Below are positions 35,166-46,837 of a stretch of 64,000 bases of DNA, one piece after another. Numbering within the stretch: the stretch's first letter is position 1; every line of letters begins with the position of its first letter. Made by a program: the position numbers and the translations under genes. The stretch spans positions 22,203,274-22,267,273 of the forward strand of contig OY986970.1 in assembly GCA_963920575.1 (NCBI GenBank), read 5' to 3'. The notes under the pieces are model-generated. The model did no database searches. It saw only the letters and a program-made list of their open reading frames with translations, and was not told where the DNA came from. This DNA comes from Narthecium ossifragum (taxonomy: Eukaryota > Streptophyta > Magnoliopsida > Dioscoreales > Nartheciaceae).

Positions 35166-36605
35166 AATCCTTCCATGGATTATGGATTCAAGGTGGACCT
35201 ACCTGAGTTCGCGGGAGGATTACAACCGGATATTTTTATTGACTGGCTTCATCAAATTGAATGTATATTTGATTTTCGAGAAGTACCTGACGACATCAAG
35301 GTGAAGTTGGTGTCTATCAACCTGAAGGGTCAAGCTTTGGCGTGGTGGGAACAACTGAAGAGGGTTGAAGAGAAGCAGCAGAAGGACAAAATCCGAAGCT
35401 GGGAAAAGATGAAACAAACGATGAAAGAGCACTTCCTTCTTTTCGGATATACTCAATCCCTTTTTCAGAAACTTCATACTTTACACCATGGTACGTGATC
35501 TGTTGAAGAGTATACTGAAGAATTTTATCAGTTGTTTTCCAGGAATGATCTATCATAAACTGAGGAGCAAACGGTCACGAGATACTTGGGGGGGCTGCGG
35601 CTATCTATCCAGGACGCATTGAGCCTCCATGCTTTGTGGACGGTGTCAGAGGCTTATCAACGAGCGTTGACAGCAGAAAAACAACAAGCTTGGACGACGG
35701 CAACTGGGAGGAACCAATGAACAATTCCAGCACCAATGAACCTGACTCCGCAGGCGAAGACAGGCCCGCAACCTGCACCCTCAAATCCAGCCTTGGGATC
35801 CACCTTCAAGTGCTACCGTTGTGGTGAAGTACGACATCGGGCTTCAGAGTGCGGCTTACCTTCTATTAGGCCCGGGAAGGCTTTGCTCCTTGAAGAAGAA
35901 GCTGATGAACATGCTGACCTATCTAGAACCATCTTCGATGGCGGTGACGAAGAAGGGGAGGTCCTGTACGGAGACAGTCAAGAGACTCTGGTCCTGCGGA
36001 AGAGCTTCCTTTCTCCCAAGGAACAGGCCGACAGCAACTGCTTATGAACTAATATTTTCCAAACAACGTGCACTATCGGCGGACGAGTTTGCAAGATGAT
36101 AGTGGCTAGCAGAAGCTGTGAGAATGTCATTGCAGATGAGGCAATTTCCAAGCTAAAGCTTCCAACATAGTCCCATCCTGTTCCTTATCGGCTATCCTGG
36201 CTCAAACGTGGCAGTGAGGTAAAAGCTGATAAGCGTTGTATGGTATCTTTTTCCGTTGGTTCTAACTATCAAGATAGTGTATGGTGTGATGTGGTTACCG
36301 TGGCTGCATGCCATCTACTTTTGGGCCGACCTTGGCAATATGATCGCTTTGTTGTCCATGACAGTCGGAAGAACACCTACACGTTGAGGATCAAGGAGAA
36401 GAAACTGACCCTCACACCAAGACGAGATGACTCGCTGGCCAAAACCAAGGTGGACAGAGCAGTGACTATGCTATCCCGATCTCAATTCCTCTAAGAAGTA
36501 AAAGAACAACTGGTCATCTATGCGCTACTTCCAGGCTAACCAGAAGTTGATGAAGAAGTTCCTGATTTGGTGAGACCACTCCTAGATGAGTTCTCTGATC
36601 TTATG
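35166..36605 (+). pseudogene. Chromovirus E gag-protease (degenerate)
   Basis: The frame from 35175 reads a chromovirus capsid region (VDLPEFAGG, DWLHQIECIFDF, AWWEQLKR, then FGYTQSLFQKLHTLHHGT). It continues past stops near 35500 and 35558 through EEYTEEFYQLFSRND and GGLRLSIQDALSL. The zinc knuckle is CYRCGEVRHRASEC (about 35811-35852). Protease follows in pieces: SRSCENVIADEAISKLKL, then CHLLLGRPWQYDRFV (about 36302-36353). The usual catalytic aspartate before 'SCENV' is absent (IVASRSCENV). After LLDEFSDLM the coding region ends and the 3' LTR begins, so all of RT, RNase H and integrase is deleted. Family assignment (Galadriel/CRM-type gag) is tentative. Confidence 0.72.
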
Positions 36606-37496
36606 TCGGATCCAGACTTGGCTGAGCCCAATCTAGAGAGAGTCCCTTGGCATTCAGGTCATGTTTGAACTCCCTCACTCCGACTCAGATCTCTGTACGA
36701 CCATGACCATCGGATGGGCATAACTTCCGGCCACGGTGTCCGATCGGGGAGTGTGACCGATTTTAATCTCTCCATGATCTGGACGTCCAAAGATCCAGAT
36801 TCCTATTCTTTATGGCCTAAAATTTCGTTTTAGTGGAAATCTTTTCTTTTTTAGAAGTTTATCGGTCTTTACTATTTTTAACAGGTTTTCCTAGTTCTAC
36901 CCGTTTTCTTCTTTCTTAATTTCGGGATTAGTTCATTGTTTTTTTGACAAGCTGAGCCCTGAGGCTAGTGAAAACAAAATACAACAAAATTGGGCTAATG
37001 CTTGATCCCCCAAACGCTCTCTATGGGGCTCCTGGGGCTCCTACACAGAACTAGGCTACCCGTCGACTTCTCGCAGCCCGCGCACGCCCATCCGCTACTC
37101 CATTGAGTTCGCGCGGAACAAAACGAATGTGAATCTCCTTCAGCTGTGTTGCTTTCCAACAAAAATTCTGCAGTCTACCATTAAGGGGACCCGACCATTG
37201 TCATCTGCCATTCACCCACTCAACAAAACTCCTGCAGTCTTCCATCGACCTCTCGCCGCCAGCGCAAGCCCATCGGGATTAGTTCATTAGTAATTGGGTT
37301 TGAGTTTAATTCTTATTTGAGTCCATTTGTAAGTTGGTATGTCCTTATTCTATAAAAGGAGTTTAGGGTTTGTAATTCAGTTAGTTTTTTATTAATGAAG
37401 TTTTGAGTGGTTTTCTCCTCTTGAGAATTCTAGTTTTCTCTCCCACAGAGAGGACGGTCATCTCTCCCGTCGAGTGACTATTCTTTCATGCTCACC
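36606..37496 (+). repeat. Chromovirus E 3' LTR, with LINE insertion
   Basis: It matches 28796-29390 from 'gacttggctgagcccaat' onward and has a cleaner TATA box, CTATAAAAGGAG (near 37350). A 335-bp LINE fragment plus its duplication interrupts it at 36938-37288. A segment of about 40 bp present in the 5' copy (GTTTCGACTGGCTCG, near 28940) is missing here. Confidence 0.7.
36938..37272 (-). mobile_element. 5'-truncated LINE insertion
   Basis: The insert is flanked by a perfect 16-bp duplication, TCGGGATTAGTTCATT (36922-36937 and 37273-37288). On the minus strand it ends in a short poly(A) (the plus strand begins GTTTTTTTGAC). A minus-strand frame near 37148-37073 reads KEIHIRFVPRELNGVADGRA, which fits the C-terminal RNase H domain of plant L1-type LINEs. 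Long duplication, 3' poly(A) and 5' truncation together mark target-primed reverse transcription. The stretch after the RNase H residues is 3' UTR. Confidence 0.8.
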
Positions 37497-38764
37497 CTGC
37501 ACCAGAATTTACTAAATTCTGCTGATAAATCCTAAATTTGTGAAATTTGGAGGACTTTTAGAAGACATTAGGAGCTACAACTTTCATGTTGGACACTTTG
37601 CGATATTCCTGACAGATTAATACCAGTTTTGAAAAATTATGAAGATATTCAGATGCTGGAAAACTCGTCCGTCGATGTTCAGGAGAATATTCTCCAAATA
37701 TTCCAGATAAGTCTGAATATTATAAAATCTTCGGAATCAGATAGAAAACTTCCTAATATACATCTTTTGTGTTGGACATGTTTTGAAATTTCAGCTTTAT
37801 TAGACCCAGTGGCGACTGGAATAGGCTGTCAGGGATTAATCCAAGGAATCCGAGTTGTAGTAGAAGTCCAACATAGCCTAAAACCCTACTTCCGAGAGTT
37901 AACCTATAAGAGGGTGTTTGTTGGCTGAAAATTGGAGGCCCCCATAGAGGGAAAAGAGAGGATTAAGGTTTCTGGAGAAGATGGAGCCGCGACGTGCATC
38001 CCAATCATTCTTCATCAAATCTATGGCCTTCATCCCAAAGATGAGTGGCTAACTTCTTTACTTAGGGATCTCATGAAACTTAGTGTGACTTTTTTGTATT
38101 TTCTAGTTTAATACTTGTATTTCTTTCTGGAAATGATTTTATAGATATGTTTTTTATGATAATAAAGTTGAGTGAGCAGAGTTCCTTGACGTATATTGAG
38201 GCCTACCTGATTTCGGTGATTGATGATAGAGATCTATAGGATAATTTTCATGTGGTTTCTGAATAACCGATGAGATATTTTATATTTAGTGATGATAGGT
38301 TTTGCTAAGGTTACCCCGAAGATAATCTATACTAATCGAAGATAAAATATGCCTTTGAAAAACACTCACATTCTTTTAGGGATTCATGTAAGCTTGAGAA
38401 GTTGTGAATCTATAACGTCTAGATAAGAAAACAAGAGGATAACTAGAGAATACAGGAAGTGAAACTAAAGTGGATTAATTAATTCCTAGGTTTTCTCTCA
38501 TTAATATATTTCAATCTTTTTAATTGGTTTCTTAATTAGTTTTAATTAATAAGTTTCCAACACCCAAATCAATCCTTTTTCGCTTAGGATTAGAGTTTTG
38601 AGAGTTAATTCTGGTTTCTCCTTAGTAATCAAAGTGTTCTCTGTGGTTCGATCCCGTATTTCATCACTATTCTACCCCATAGTTTAATATTTTGAATAGG
38701 GGTTTATAAATTTTATACTCGATTGAGTTGGCATCTCATTTAATGACGTGTTTGCAAGCGATCA
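37497..38764 (+). repeat. 3' portion of the X 5' LTR
   Basis: It aligns in order with the F LTR and ends GCAAGCGATCA five bases before a primer site, so it is the end of the X 5' LTR. A TATA-like CCTATAAGAGGG lies near 37902. Small deletions relative to F occur near 38290-38340. The missing start is at 28592. Confidence 0.78.
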
Positions 38765-38769
38765 ATTTT

Positions 38770-38787
38770 TGGCGCCGTTGTCGGGGA
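38770..38787 (+). other. X primer-binding site (tRNA-Asp)
   Basis: TGGCGCCGTTGTCGGGGA matches the A2 site with a single change and lies five bases after the LTR end. Confidence 0.87.
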
Positions 38788-39023
38788 ACAATCTTTCAAT
38801 TTTCAACGGAGTATCGATTTAATTTTCTCTTAACTCTTTTTCTAAGCCTAGTTAGATATTTATTTAGTTTACATTATTTTAAACTTTTTACAATTTTTCT
38901 TACAATTTTCTGGAGTTTTTACAATTTTTCTTACAATTTTCTCGATCAGATTTTTCTGTGAAGTAGACTGGCAGACGATCGTGACATCGTCCGCAGGATC
39001 GACCATGATCCACTGTCATTAAA

Positions 39024-41250
39024 ATGCTTCTCAGGGTCGATGAGATTAAGCCACCTACCATTAATGCTACACATTATGAGATTAAGCCTAACTGGATTAC
39101 AACTCTTCCTTCTTTCTATGGGCGTGAGAATGAGGATCCCTATAAACACATTGCTAGCTTCCTTGAAATCCTGTCCATGTTCAAACTTCAGCATTTTAAT
39201 GATGATGCCTTTAGACTCAAGCTCTTCCCTTTTTCTTTGAAAGGCAAGGCTAAACATTGGCTTCAAACCTTTGCTTCAAATTCGATTTCAACATGGGATC
39301 AACTTCAGGATACCTTCCTTAAGAAATATTTTCCTATCATTAAAACTCAAAACTATCGAACCATGATTATTTCTTTTAAGCAAAATGAAGATGAAATGTT
39401 TAATGAAGCTTGGGAAAGATTTAAGGATCTTCTTAGAGAATGTCCCCATCATAAGGTACCTGAGTGGCAGTTAGCCCATTCATTTTATAATGGTCTGAAT
39501 GATCGCTATAGAATGATGGTCAAAGCTTGCTAAGAACGTGTTGTTCTTAGTAAGCCTTGGACTACTCTTTGGGAAATGTATGACAACCTTGCTGAAAATT
39601 CTCAACACAATGACTCAATTTCTAGGAGTCGGTCTACCACAGTTTGTAATTCTCGGGGATATCATGAAATTTCTGAATTCCAAAGTCTCTTCGCACAAGT
39701 AGCCCTCCTAACTAAAGATTTAAACCAGATAAAAACATGTCAATCTCTTACTCAACAATTGCCTAACACTTCTATTAAGACCTGCACCCTTTGCCTTAGT
39801 TCTGATCATTCTATAATTGACTGTCATTTAGCTCCCAATTTCCCTGACTTTGTTCAGAAATATGTCAATACAACTGATGGTTTTTTCAGACCTCTGAACA
39901 ACCCATATTCTAATACCTATAATCCTGGTTAGAGGAATCATCCTAATTTTAGTTGGAAGCCATAACAATCAACTAACTTTTAAGGATAAAACAATACATC
40001 CAATACTTCTTCTTTCAAGTACCCACCCAAACCTTCTGCAAATCCAAATCCTGGGTACCCTCCACATTATCTGCAGAATACACCTCAGCCTTCTCCTCCT
40101 GAATCATCTAATGAACCCACTTTGACTTCTATCATGAGTATACTTTTGGAGATGAGAGGTGATATCCATAGGGACATGTCATCTATGAAGGAAGAAATGG
40201 CGACCTTCAAAGGTGATGTCTCCTTGTTGAAAAACAACTTATCTTCAACGATTCAATCCGTATCACAATTAGAGAAACAAGTTGGGCAATTATCTAATAA
40301 CATGGCTACAAGAGAGGATGGAAATTTGCCAAGTCAATCTGTCACCAACCCGAGAGGCCAGCACTGTGTGGAAAGCCAAAACTTCGAGAGTGCCAAAGCC
40401 GTTGTGACCCTTAGAAGTGGCAAAACATTAGATAATCAAATAGGTGAACCAGTCAGTCTAGATTATGAAACGCTCGATCCGACGATCAATCGTCTAATCC
40501 GAGAGGACTCTTTTCTTCCACCTGATTATGATCCAACTGATTTTAGAGAGCCTCGTCCAGCTAAATACATTCCAAAAGTGCCTTTTCCAGCAGCTCTTAA
40601 GGATCCATCTTCAACCACAAAAGCCCGAAAAACTGCCGAAGAGATCCTTGAAACCTTCAAACAAGTCAATATCAACATACCTTTGCTTGATGTCATTAGA
40701 TAGATTCCTTTTTATGCCAAATTTCTTAAGGATCTATGTACCCATAAACACCAGGCCAAATCTAAAGTTTCTAAAAACATTTTTCTTACTGAATAAGTCA
40801 GTTCAATTTTGAAACATGATGCACCTTCCAAACTAAAAGATCCTGGTACCCCTTCCATACCTTGTTGTATAGAAGACTATCATATAGATGCTGCCCTACT
40901 TGACTTAGGTGCCAGTATGAACCTTATGCCTTACTACCTTTACAAGGAATTTGGGATGGGAGAACTTAAGGAGACACCGGTAATTTTGTAATTAGTTGAT
41001 AGATCCATTAAAACGCCGAGAGGTATCTTAGATGATGTTTTAGTGAAAGTGGATAATTTCTTCTTTCCCATTGACTTTGTTGTCTAGGATACGGAACCTG
41101 CTATCCACTACAAAAAGACCGTACCTATTATCTTAGGACGTCCCTTTTTGGCCACATCAAATACATATATAAACTGTCTAGGATATGGAACCTGCTATCC
41201 ACTACAAAAAGACATATCCATGTTAAATTTAATATTTTTAAAACTGCATG
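39024..41250 (+). pseudogene. X gag-protease (degenerate)
   Basis: An Athila-type gag: LPSFYGRENEDPYKHI, FPFSLKGKAKHWL, NEAWERFKDLL, zinc knuckle CTLCLSSDHSIIDC (near 39783-39825), a YNPG linker, then a coiled-coil LEKQVGQLSNNMA and NINIPLLDVIR. Protease has LLDLGASMNLMPY (near 40893) and IILGRPFLATS (near 41130). In-frame stops interrupt it near 39531, 39930, 40702, 40795, 40989 and 41087, most being TAA or TAG where A2-type proteins have Gln or Trp. A 38-bp segment is duplicated at about 41083-41120 and 41176-41213. Upstream, 38941-39023 contains decayed TCGA motifs. Confidence 0.82.
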
Positions 41251-41251
41251 T

Positions 41252-43375
41252 TTGCCTGAGCAGGATGATGAATGTTATAATATTGATATTTTGACTGAAT
41301 GTATTAATGATAGATCACATGCCATGATTTCTGATGAATTATCTGATATTTTGCATGATCATGACCCTGATAATGGTAATTATGTTAATTTAGAAATTGG
41401 ACAATCGAAAGATACTATCAAAACACACATCTTAGATATACCAATCGATAGGCCAGACGGTCGATTAATCGGTCTGGACACATCGGAGATTCCACCACTC
41501 TCTTCTACTTTTGCACCTTCTTCATTGGAAGCACCACCTGATTTAGAATTAAAACCACTACCTAAAACGCTAAAATATGTTTTTCTAGGATCAGATTCCT
41601 CTCTTCCCGTTATCATCTCTTCTTCACTTTCAAACGATCAGGAGAGCCAACTTATAGAGGTTCTGAAACAACATAGAAAAGCCATAGGTTGGTCAGTGGC
41701 TGATTTGAAAGGTATTGACCCTTCGATTTGTATGCATAAGATTCATCTTGAGGATGAATCTAAAACCGTTAGGGAAATGCAACGCCGCCTTAATCCTAAT
41801 ATGAAAGAGGTGGTGAAGAAAGAGGTAGTGAAACTTTTAGATGCCGGTATTATTTACTCAATTTCTGATAGGCAGTGGGTCAGCCCTACGCAAGTAGTTC
41901 CTAAAAAATCAGGCATAACAGTGGTAGAAAATTAGAATGGTGATCAGATCCCAATGCGTCAGACCACGGGATAGCGTGTTTGTATTGATTATAGGAAACT
42001 TAATGCCTTGACTAGGAAAGATCACATCCCGCTTCCTTTCATTGATCAAATTTTAGAGAGACTTTCTGGTTAGAGATATTATTGTTTTCTAGATGGTTAT
42101 TTAGGGTATAACCAAGTTGCAGTCGATCCTCAAGATCAAGAGAAAACTACTTTTACATGCCCCTTTGGTACTTTTGCTTACCGTAGGATGCCTTTTGGTC
42201 TTTGTAATGCACCTGTAATTGTTCAAAGGTGTATGATGGGCATCTTCTCTGATATGATTGATAAATTCTTAGAAGTCTTCATGGATGATTTTTCTGTATT
42301 TGGAAATTCTTTTGAATCATGTTTAGATAATCTTTCTAAAGTCCGTGATCGATACATTGAAACTAACTTAATTCTGAGTTGGAAAAAGAGTCATTTTATG
42401 GTTCAGGAAGAAATTGTTTTAGGTCACATTGTTTCTGAACGTGGTATAGAGGTTGATAGAGCTAAAGTCGAGTTAATTGCCAAACTACCTCAACCTTCAT
42501 CTGTGCGTCAAATTCGTTCTTTTCTAGGTCATGCTGGATTCTACTGTCGATTCATTACAGATTTTTCTAAAATCTCTCGGCCCTTATGTGAATTACTGGC
42601 CAAAGATGTTCCTTTTGTCTTCAATAATGCCAATTTGACAGCTTTTAAAACTATCTATGATTTATTGTCTAGCGCACCTATAGTTCATGCTCCAGACTAC
42701 TCTTTACCTTTTGAACTTATGTGTGATGCTTCTGATTCTACCATAGGAGCTGTTTTAGGACAGTGAGTAAACAAAATCTCACATATAATTTATTATGCTA
42801 GAAAGACCCTCTCTGAATCTCAATTGAATTATACCACTACTGAGAAGAAATTATTAGCCGTAACATTTGCATTGGAAAAATTCCATCTCTACCTCCTAGG
42901 TTCCAAAATCCTTATCTACACTGATTATGCTGCCTTGTGATATCTTTTAGCTAAAAAGGCTGCCAAACCTAGACTGATTCGATGGATCTTGCTTTTGCAA
43001 GAATTTGATCTAGAGATTAGGGATAATAAAAACTCAGAAAATATAGTTGCTAATTACTTGTCTCGCCTTCCTTTGAAACATATTCTTGATAACACTCCTG
43101 TTGATACGTTCTTTCCCGATGAGCAACTCTTTCAGGTGACTAGTCTTTCACATCCTTGGTATGCACATATAGTGAATTATCTTGTTTCAGGCAAGCTTCC
43201 CGATCCATGGTCTAAAAATGCTAAAGATAGATTCTTTTCTCAGATTAAATATTATATTTGGGAAGACCCTGAGTTGTTTAAACATTGCTCTGATCAAGTA
43301 ATTAGACGATGTCTACCTGAGTCAGAAATTCATGACATTCTCACTTTCTGTCACACACATGCATGTGGTGGTCAC
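41252..43375 (+). pseudogene. X RT, RNase H and truncated integrase
   Basis: The frame reads the pre-RT linker (LKYVFLGSDSSLPVIIS, HRKAIGW), RT with FMDD at 42278-42289, an RNase H core (CDASDSTIGAVLGQ) and the integrase HHCC start (CHTHACGGH). There it ends abruptly at about 43375 against fragment H. Stops lie near 41934, 41973, 42072, 42764 and 42938. It is the closest relative in the window to A2 pol but is much more decayed. The rest of integrase, the post-pol region and the 3' LTR of X are not in the window. Confidence 0.83.
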
Positions 43376-44289
43376 CGGAACTGACACCCTTCCGGATTCA
43401 CTCCGTTCGATCGAACCTCCATCCTCTCACTACCTCTTCTCCATGGGATATTAACTCCGACGAGCTTCCATCACAAGCGATTGAGTTCCGGCCACTTTCA
43501 GCTGCCAGATCTCTTTCCATTCCCAAGTTTCGTCAAGCACTGGAAAGATCTCAACCATCAGATCATATCATATCAAATCACCACTATTTGAACCTGGATC
43601 TGATACCAAGTTGATACGAGTGGTCTACTCGCAATTCTCTCGTATCAAGTCTCTACTGCTCCAATTGATCAGAATTGAATCGAATCATGCTTGATTATCT
43701 AAACCTCGCTAGCTGGATCAAGTCTGGCTTGAGCTGGTTCAGATCTGGTTGAGCCTGATAGGGATAGGACTTGACAGGGTCAACTCTAAGTTGATCTGGA
43801 TCAGGTTGAGTAGGTTGGATTGGGTTGGATCTGGATTAAGTGGCTGAGTCTGGATCAAGTGGCTGGGTGAACCAGACCCGATCTGAGGGCTGAGGGTCGC
43901 CGGAGTGGATCGCCGGCGTAGGGCAGTCGGCGGCGGTCGGGAACTTGGTAGGAAGGGTCGTCGACGGTAGGGAAGAGATCCACTGGAGTGGATGGGTTGG
44001 ATGGACACTAGATCGGCCGGATTTAGAGGGAACGGTGGTGAGGTTTGGGCCGGCCGGCATCGGAGATGACGGGGAGCTCGGCAGAGGGCCTGGAACGATT
44101 GGGGAAGGTCGGGATCAGGTCTTGGGAGGTCGGTGAGGGTTTTAGAGGGGTTTGAGGGTGAGGTTGAGGCCGGACAAGGAAGGGGCGACGGAGCTTGGAG
44201 GTTGGGTACAACAGGGTAGGCGCCGTAGAAGATGAACGGGGCAGTGAAAGGGTTGGCCGGGGTCCTAAGGTCATGGGGAGAAGATGGTC
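43376..44289 (-). mobile_element. LTR-leader fragment H (unassigned, minus)
   Basis: On the minus strand an LTR-like sequence (44289 to 43612) ends CGTATCAA. It is followed by TGGTATCAGATCC (43596-43608), a near match to the tRNA-iMet primer site, then about 220 bp of leader to 43376. The LTR part is GC-rich near 43880-44280 with proline/serine frames and repeated 'ctggatcaagt' and 'ggttga' phrases near 43715-43860. Its outer end is cut by T2 at 44290 and its internal region by X. I cannot assign the family. Confidence 0.5.
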
Positions 44290-46692
44290 TATCATACCCC
44301 GACCCAGAAAACCCATCCCGGATGAGGCATGAGGGTTCCTATCACTATTCATCTCCAATTGGCGCGATATGAAGCGGAAAAGACAGATAATTTAAACAAT
44401 TTATATTCCAGAGGTGAAACTGATATTCAATTCATATATATATACATCAAGTTGTACTGATACAAGATTCTGTAACAAACTCCTCCAAGGGAAAGATTTA
44501 TACAATAATCCAAAATTCCTCAAAGGATGTTTATAATGTACAAACTATCAAAAAGTACAACAGTTTATCCTCCAGCAATCTCAAGCACCTCTGGACGTAC
44601 CAGCGCCACCAAAGGCCGATCCTGCCGGCTCCACAGAAGAAGAACTGGCGCCTGCACCTGCAAACGCAGCCCGGGTAGGAATGAGCGATAAGCTCAGTAG
44701 GGTTCTACTCTACGGCACACAGAAAGGAGGAAAACAACAACAGTGTTGTCTCCCCGCTCAAGCCTAAGGAATGCCACGGGGTCCCACAACCCCTGTCGAT
44801 TCCCCAAGGGATCCTACTCTTCTCAACCGACCACGCTGAGAACATCAACCGACCACGCTGGGAGGAAAAGAACCAGAACCAGTAGGATCACCGTTAGCCA
44901 GCAGAAAACCACTGCCTGGAGACCATGTCAGGGACATCGACAACCATCGTTAAGACTTAGCCTTGGGAAGACAACACAACCTCTAAACCTCGAAACATTG
45001 ATCAGAGTCAACTATCACAAATCCTCAATAACAAGAGATTCCATTATACAATCTTACCCTAATCCTGACTACCCAGCCACGGTCCTATGGCTAAATCCGA
45101 GCTACCCGAGAGCCTCGGATCGGCGACCAAACCCATCGCCCGCCTAACCATATATGCCTCTAATGCATACAATGCATGAACCTATTCAAACATCTACCCT
45201 AAATGTCTCTAAATGCCACACATCAGTTATAGGTTCAACAGATATACAATAGCCCTCAGCACTCCCCGGTAAGAGGCTAAGGTTCCACAATTCCACATTA
45301 GCTAGCACTCATAGCTAGCTAATGGCTAAGCACTCAGTTAAGCATTTAATTACCAACCAAACATGTATTTAAATGCAAGCCAAACCATCAATTTACTCAA
45401 AAGGGATATACACGCGATTTAATCTCAATATCAGTAGAAATCCCTTGAAAACTCCATGAAAACAACATGCAAACTTCCCAACAAGTTTAGATATCAATCA
45501 CGAATGAAAGCCATTCAAAAAAAGCCAGAAAACAATGCTCAAGGGCCCACGGTCGATCCGACGGTCGACCGTGAGGCCACGGTCGATGTCACGGTCGATG
45601 CAACGGTCGACTGTGAGACCAAAACGAGGAAAACTATAAGGATGACGGTCGATCCACACATCGACCCTGGGAAGCCCTAAACCAACCAGATCCTGATGGT
45701 CGATCCGATGGTCGATCCGACGGTCAACCGTGAGGCAAAATGGAAAAAGGAGAAGATCCCACGGTCGATCCATGCATCGACCCTGGGAGACTAAAAACCA
45801 CACAGAGCCTGACGGTCGATGCGACGGTCCCAGAAAGAGCGTATCAACGCTTGACGGTCGATCTACCGATCGACCGTCGAGCCTTAGGCACAGTTTATCA
45901 TAACAGTGCCGGAAATCCAATTTCTTGGATTTCAAGGATCAAATCAAGTTGGAAGTTGATGAAACATTCCAAGCATGTGTAATTAACGATGGAGAATCCA
46001 ATGGTCAGAAGAGATCACATTTTTTTATGGTTAAATCTCCTATCTAGGTCAAAACGGTGAAAACCGACAAAATGGCGATAATACGGAAACCAGCCGTCAA
46101 AATACGAAAAACGCAAGCTAGGAATACTTTAAATCATCCACAACACATGTGCAATGAGCTACATAACATTCTAACAAGTCTTCCTATAGCGAAAAGGCAT
46201 TAAACCTATCCTAGGAGAACCCGATCACGAGATCGAGGTAGAAACACCTACTTGAGCAAGTAGGGCAGCTCCTCCACGCGTCCAACAAGTCAAGCCACCA
46301 AGATCCGCGCCTCGGAAGCCACGCTCCGAAGCCCTAGCACAGTCGTAGGAGAGTGATAGAGAGAAAACGACAGCATAGAAGAAGAAAGAAAGAGAGAGAA
46401 AGGGACAGGCCTTATATAGAGATTCGGATCGATCTCAGCCGTCCGATTCGATCTTTCCCGATCGAGCTCTGATCTTCCGATCAGACGCACCCTTAAGATT
46501 CTAATCAAACACAATCATCAATCCAAGGCCGTGTGTGAAACGCGGGTGTAAAACTGACCACCAGGGGGCATATTTATCAAAATGCCCCTGGGGTCGAAAC
46601 CGCCATATGATCGTACCCGATGCGGAACCAAACCAACAGGAAAACGGCCCTCGACCCATGTGGTCGAGCCAGGTCAGTGGGACGGGCCCTCA
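44290..46692 (-). repeat. T2 3' LTR
   Basis: This 2403-bp LTR runs on the plus strand from TATCATACCCCGACCC (terminal TG changed to TA) to GGGCCCTCA at 46692. It aligns with 52639-54505 at high identity. The minus-strand TATA box is at 46412-46418. TCGA-rich sequence (CGGATCGATC, CCCGATCGAGC) lies just upstream at 46425-46495. The main palindrome array lies 530-860 bp downstream in the transcribed part. Repeated 'accgaccacgctg' units occur near 44825-44862. Confidence 0.88.
45549..45881 (-). repeat. TCGA palindrome array in the T2 3' LTR
   Basis: One exact ACGGTCGACCGT (45561-45572) and many half-sites and hairpin forms occur here, such as ACGGTCGAT-CTACCG-ATCGACCGT near 45855. The motif is the one found in A1/S1 and the SIRE element, although T2 is of another lineage. 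The open frames across it are repeat translations. Confidence 0.7.
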
Positions 46693-46712
46693 CAACCTAA
46701 CAACCTTAAAAG
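46693..46712 (-). other. T2 polypurine tract region
   Basis: The minus strand reads TTTTAAGGTTGTTAGGTTG just before the LTR start TGAGGGCCC. A degenerate purine tract is expected here; 'gggacgaaattc' lies further upstream, as in other Tekay elements. Confidence 0.5.
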
Positions 46713-46837
46713 AATTTCGTCCCAAAATTCAAGGTTGAATCCGGGGAAAAAGAATCAACTAGGCCTACCTGCACAAACAAGGCTACAACTAGGGGCGCCA
46801 ACGCCCACAACAAGAAACTACCTGCTGAGGTGAACAA

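Noticed and set aside
43739..44358. Overlapping minus-strand frames in H as a gene
   Set aside because: Low-complexity Pro/Ser/Arg translation crossing an LTR boundary at 44290.
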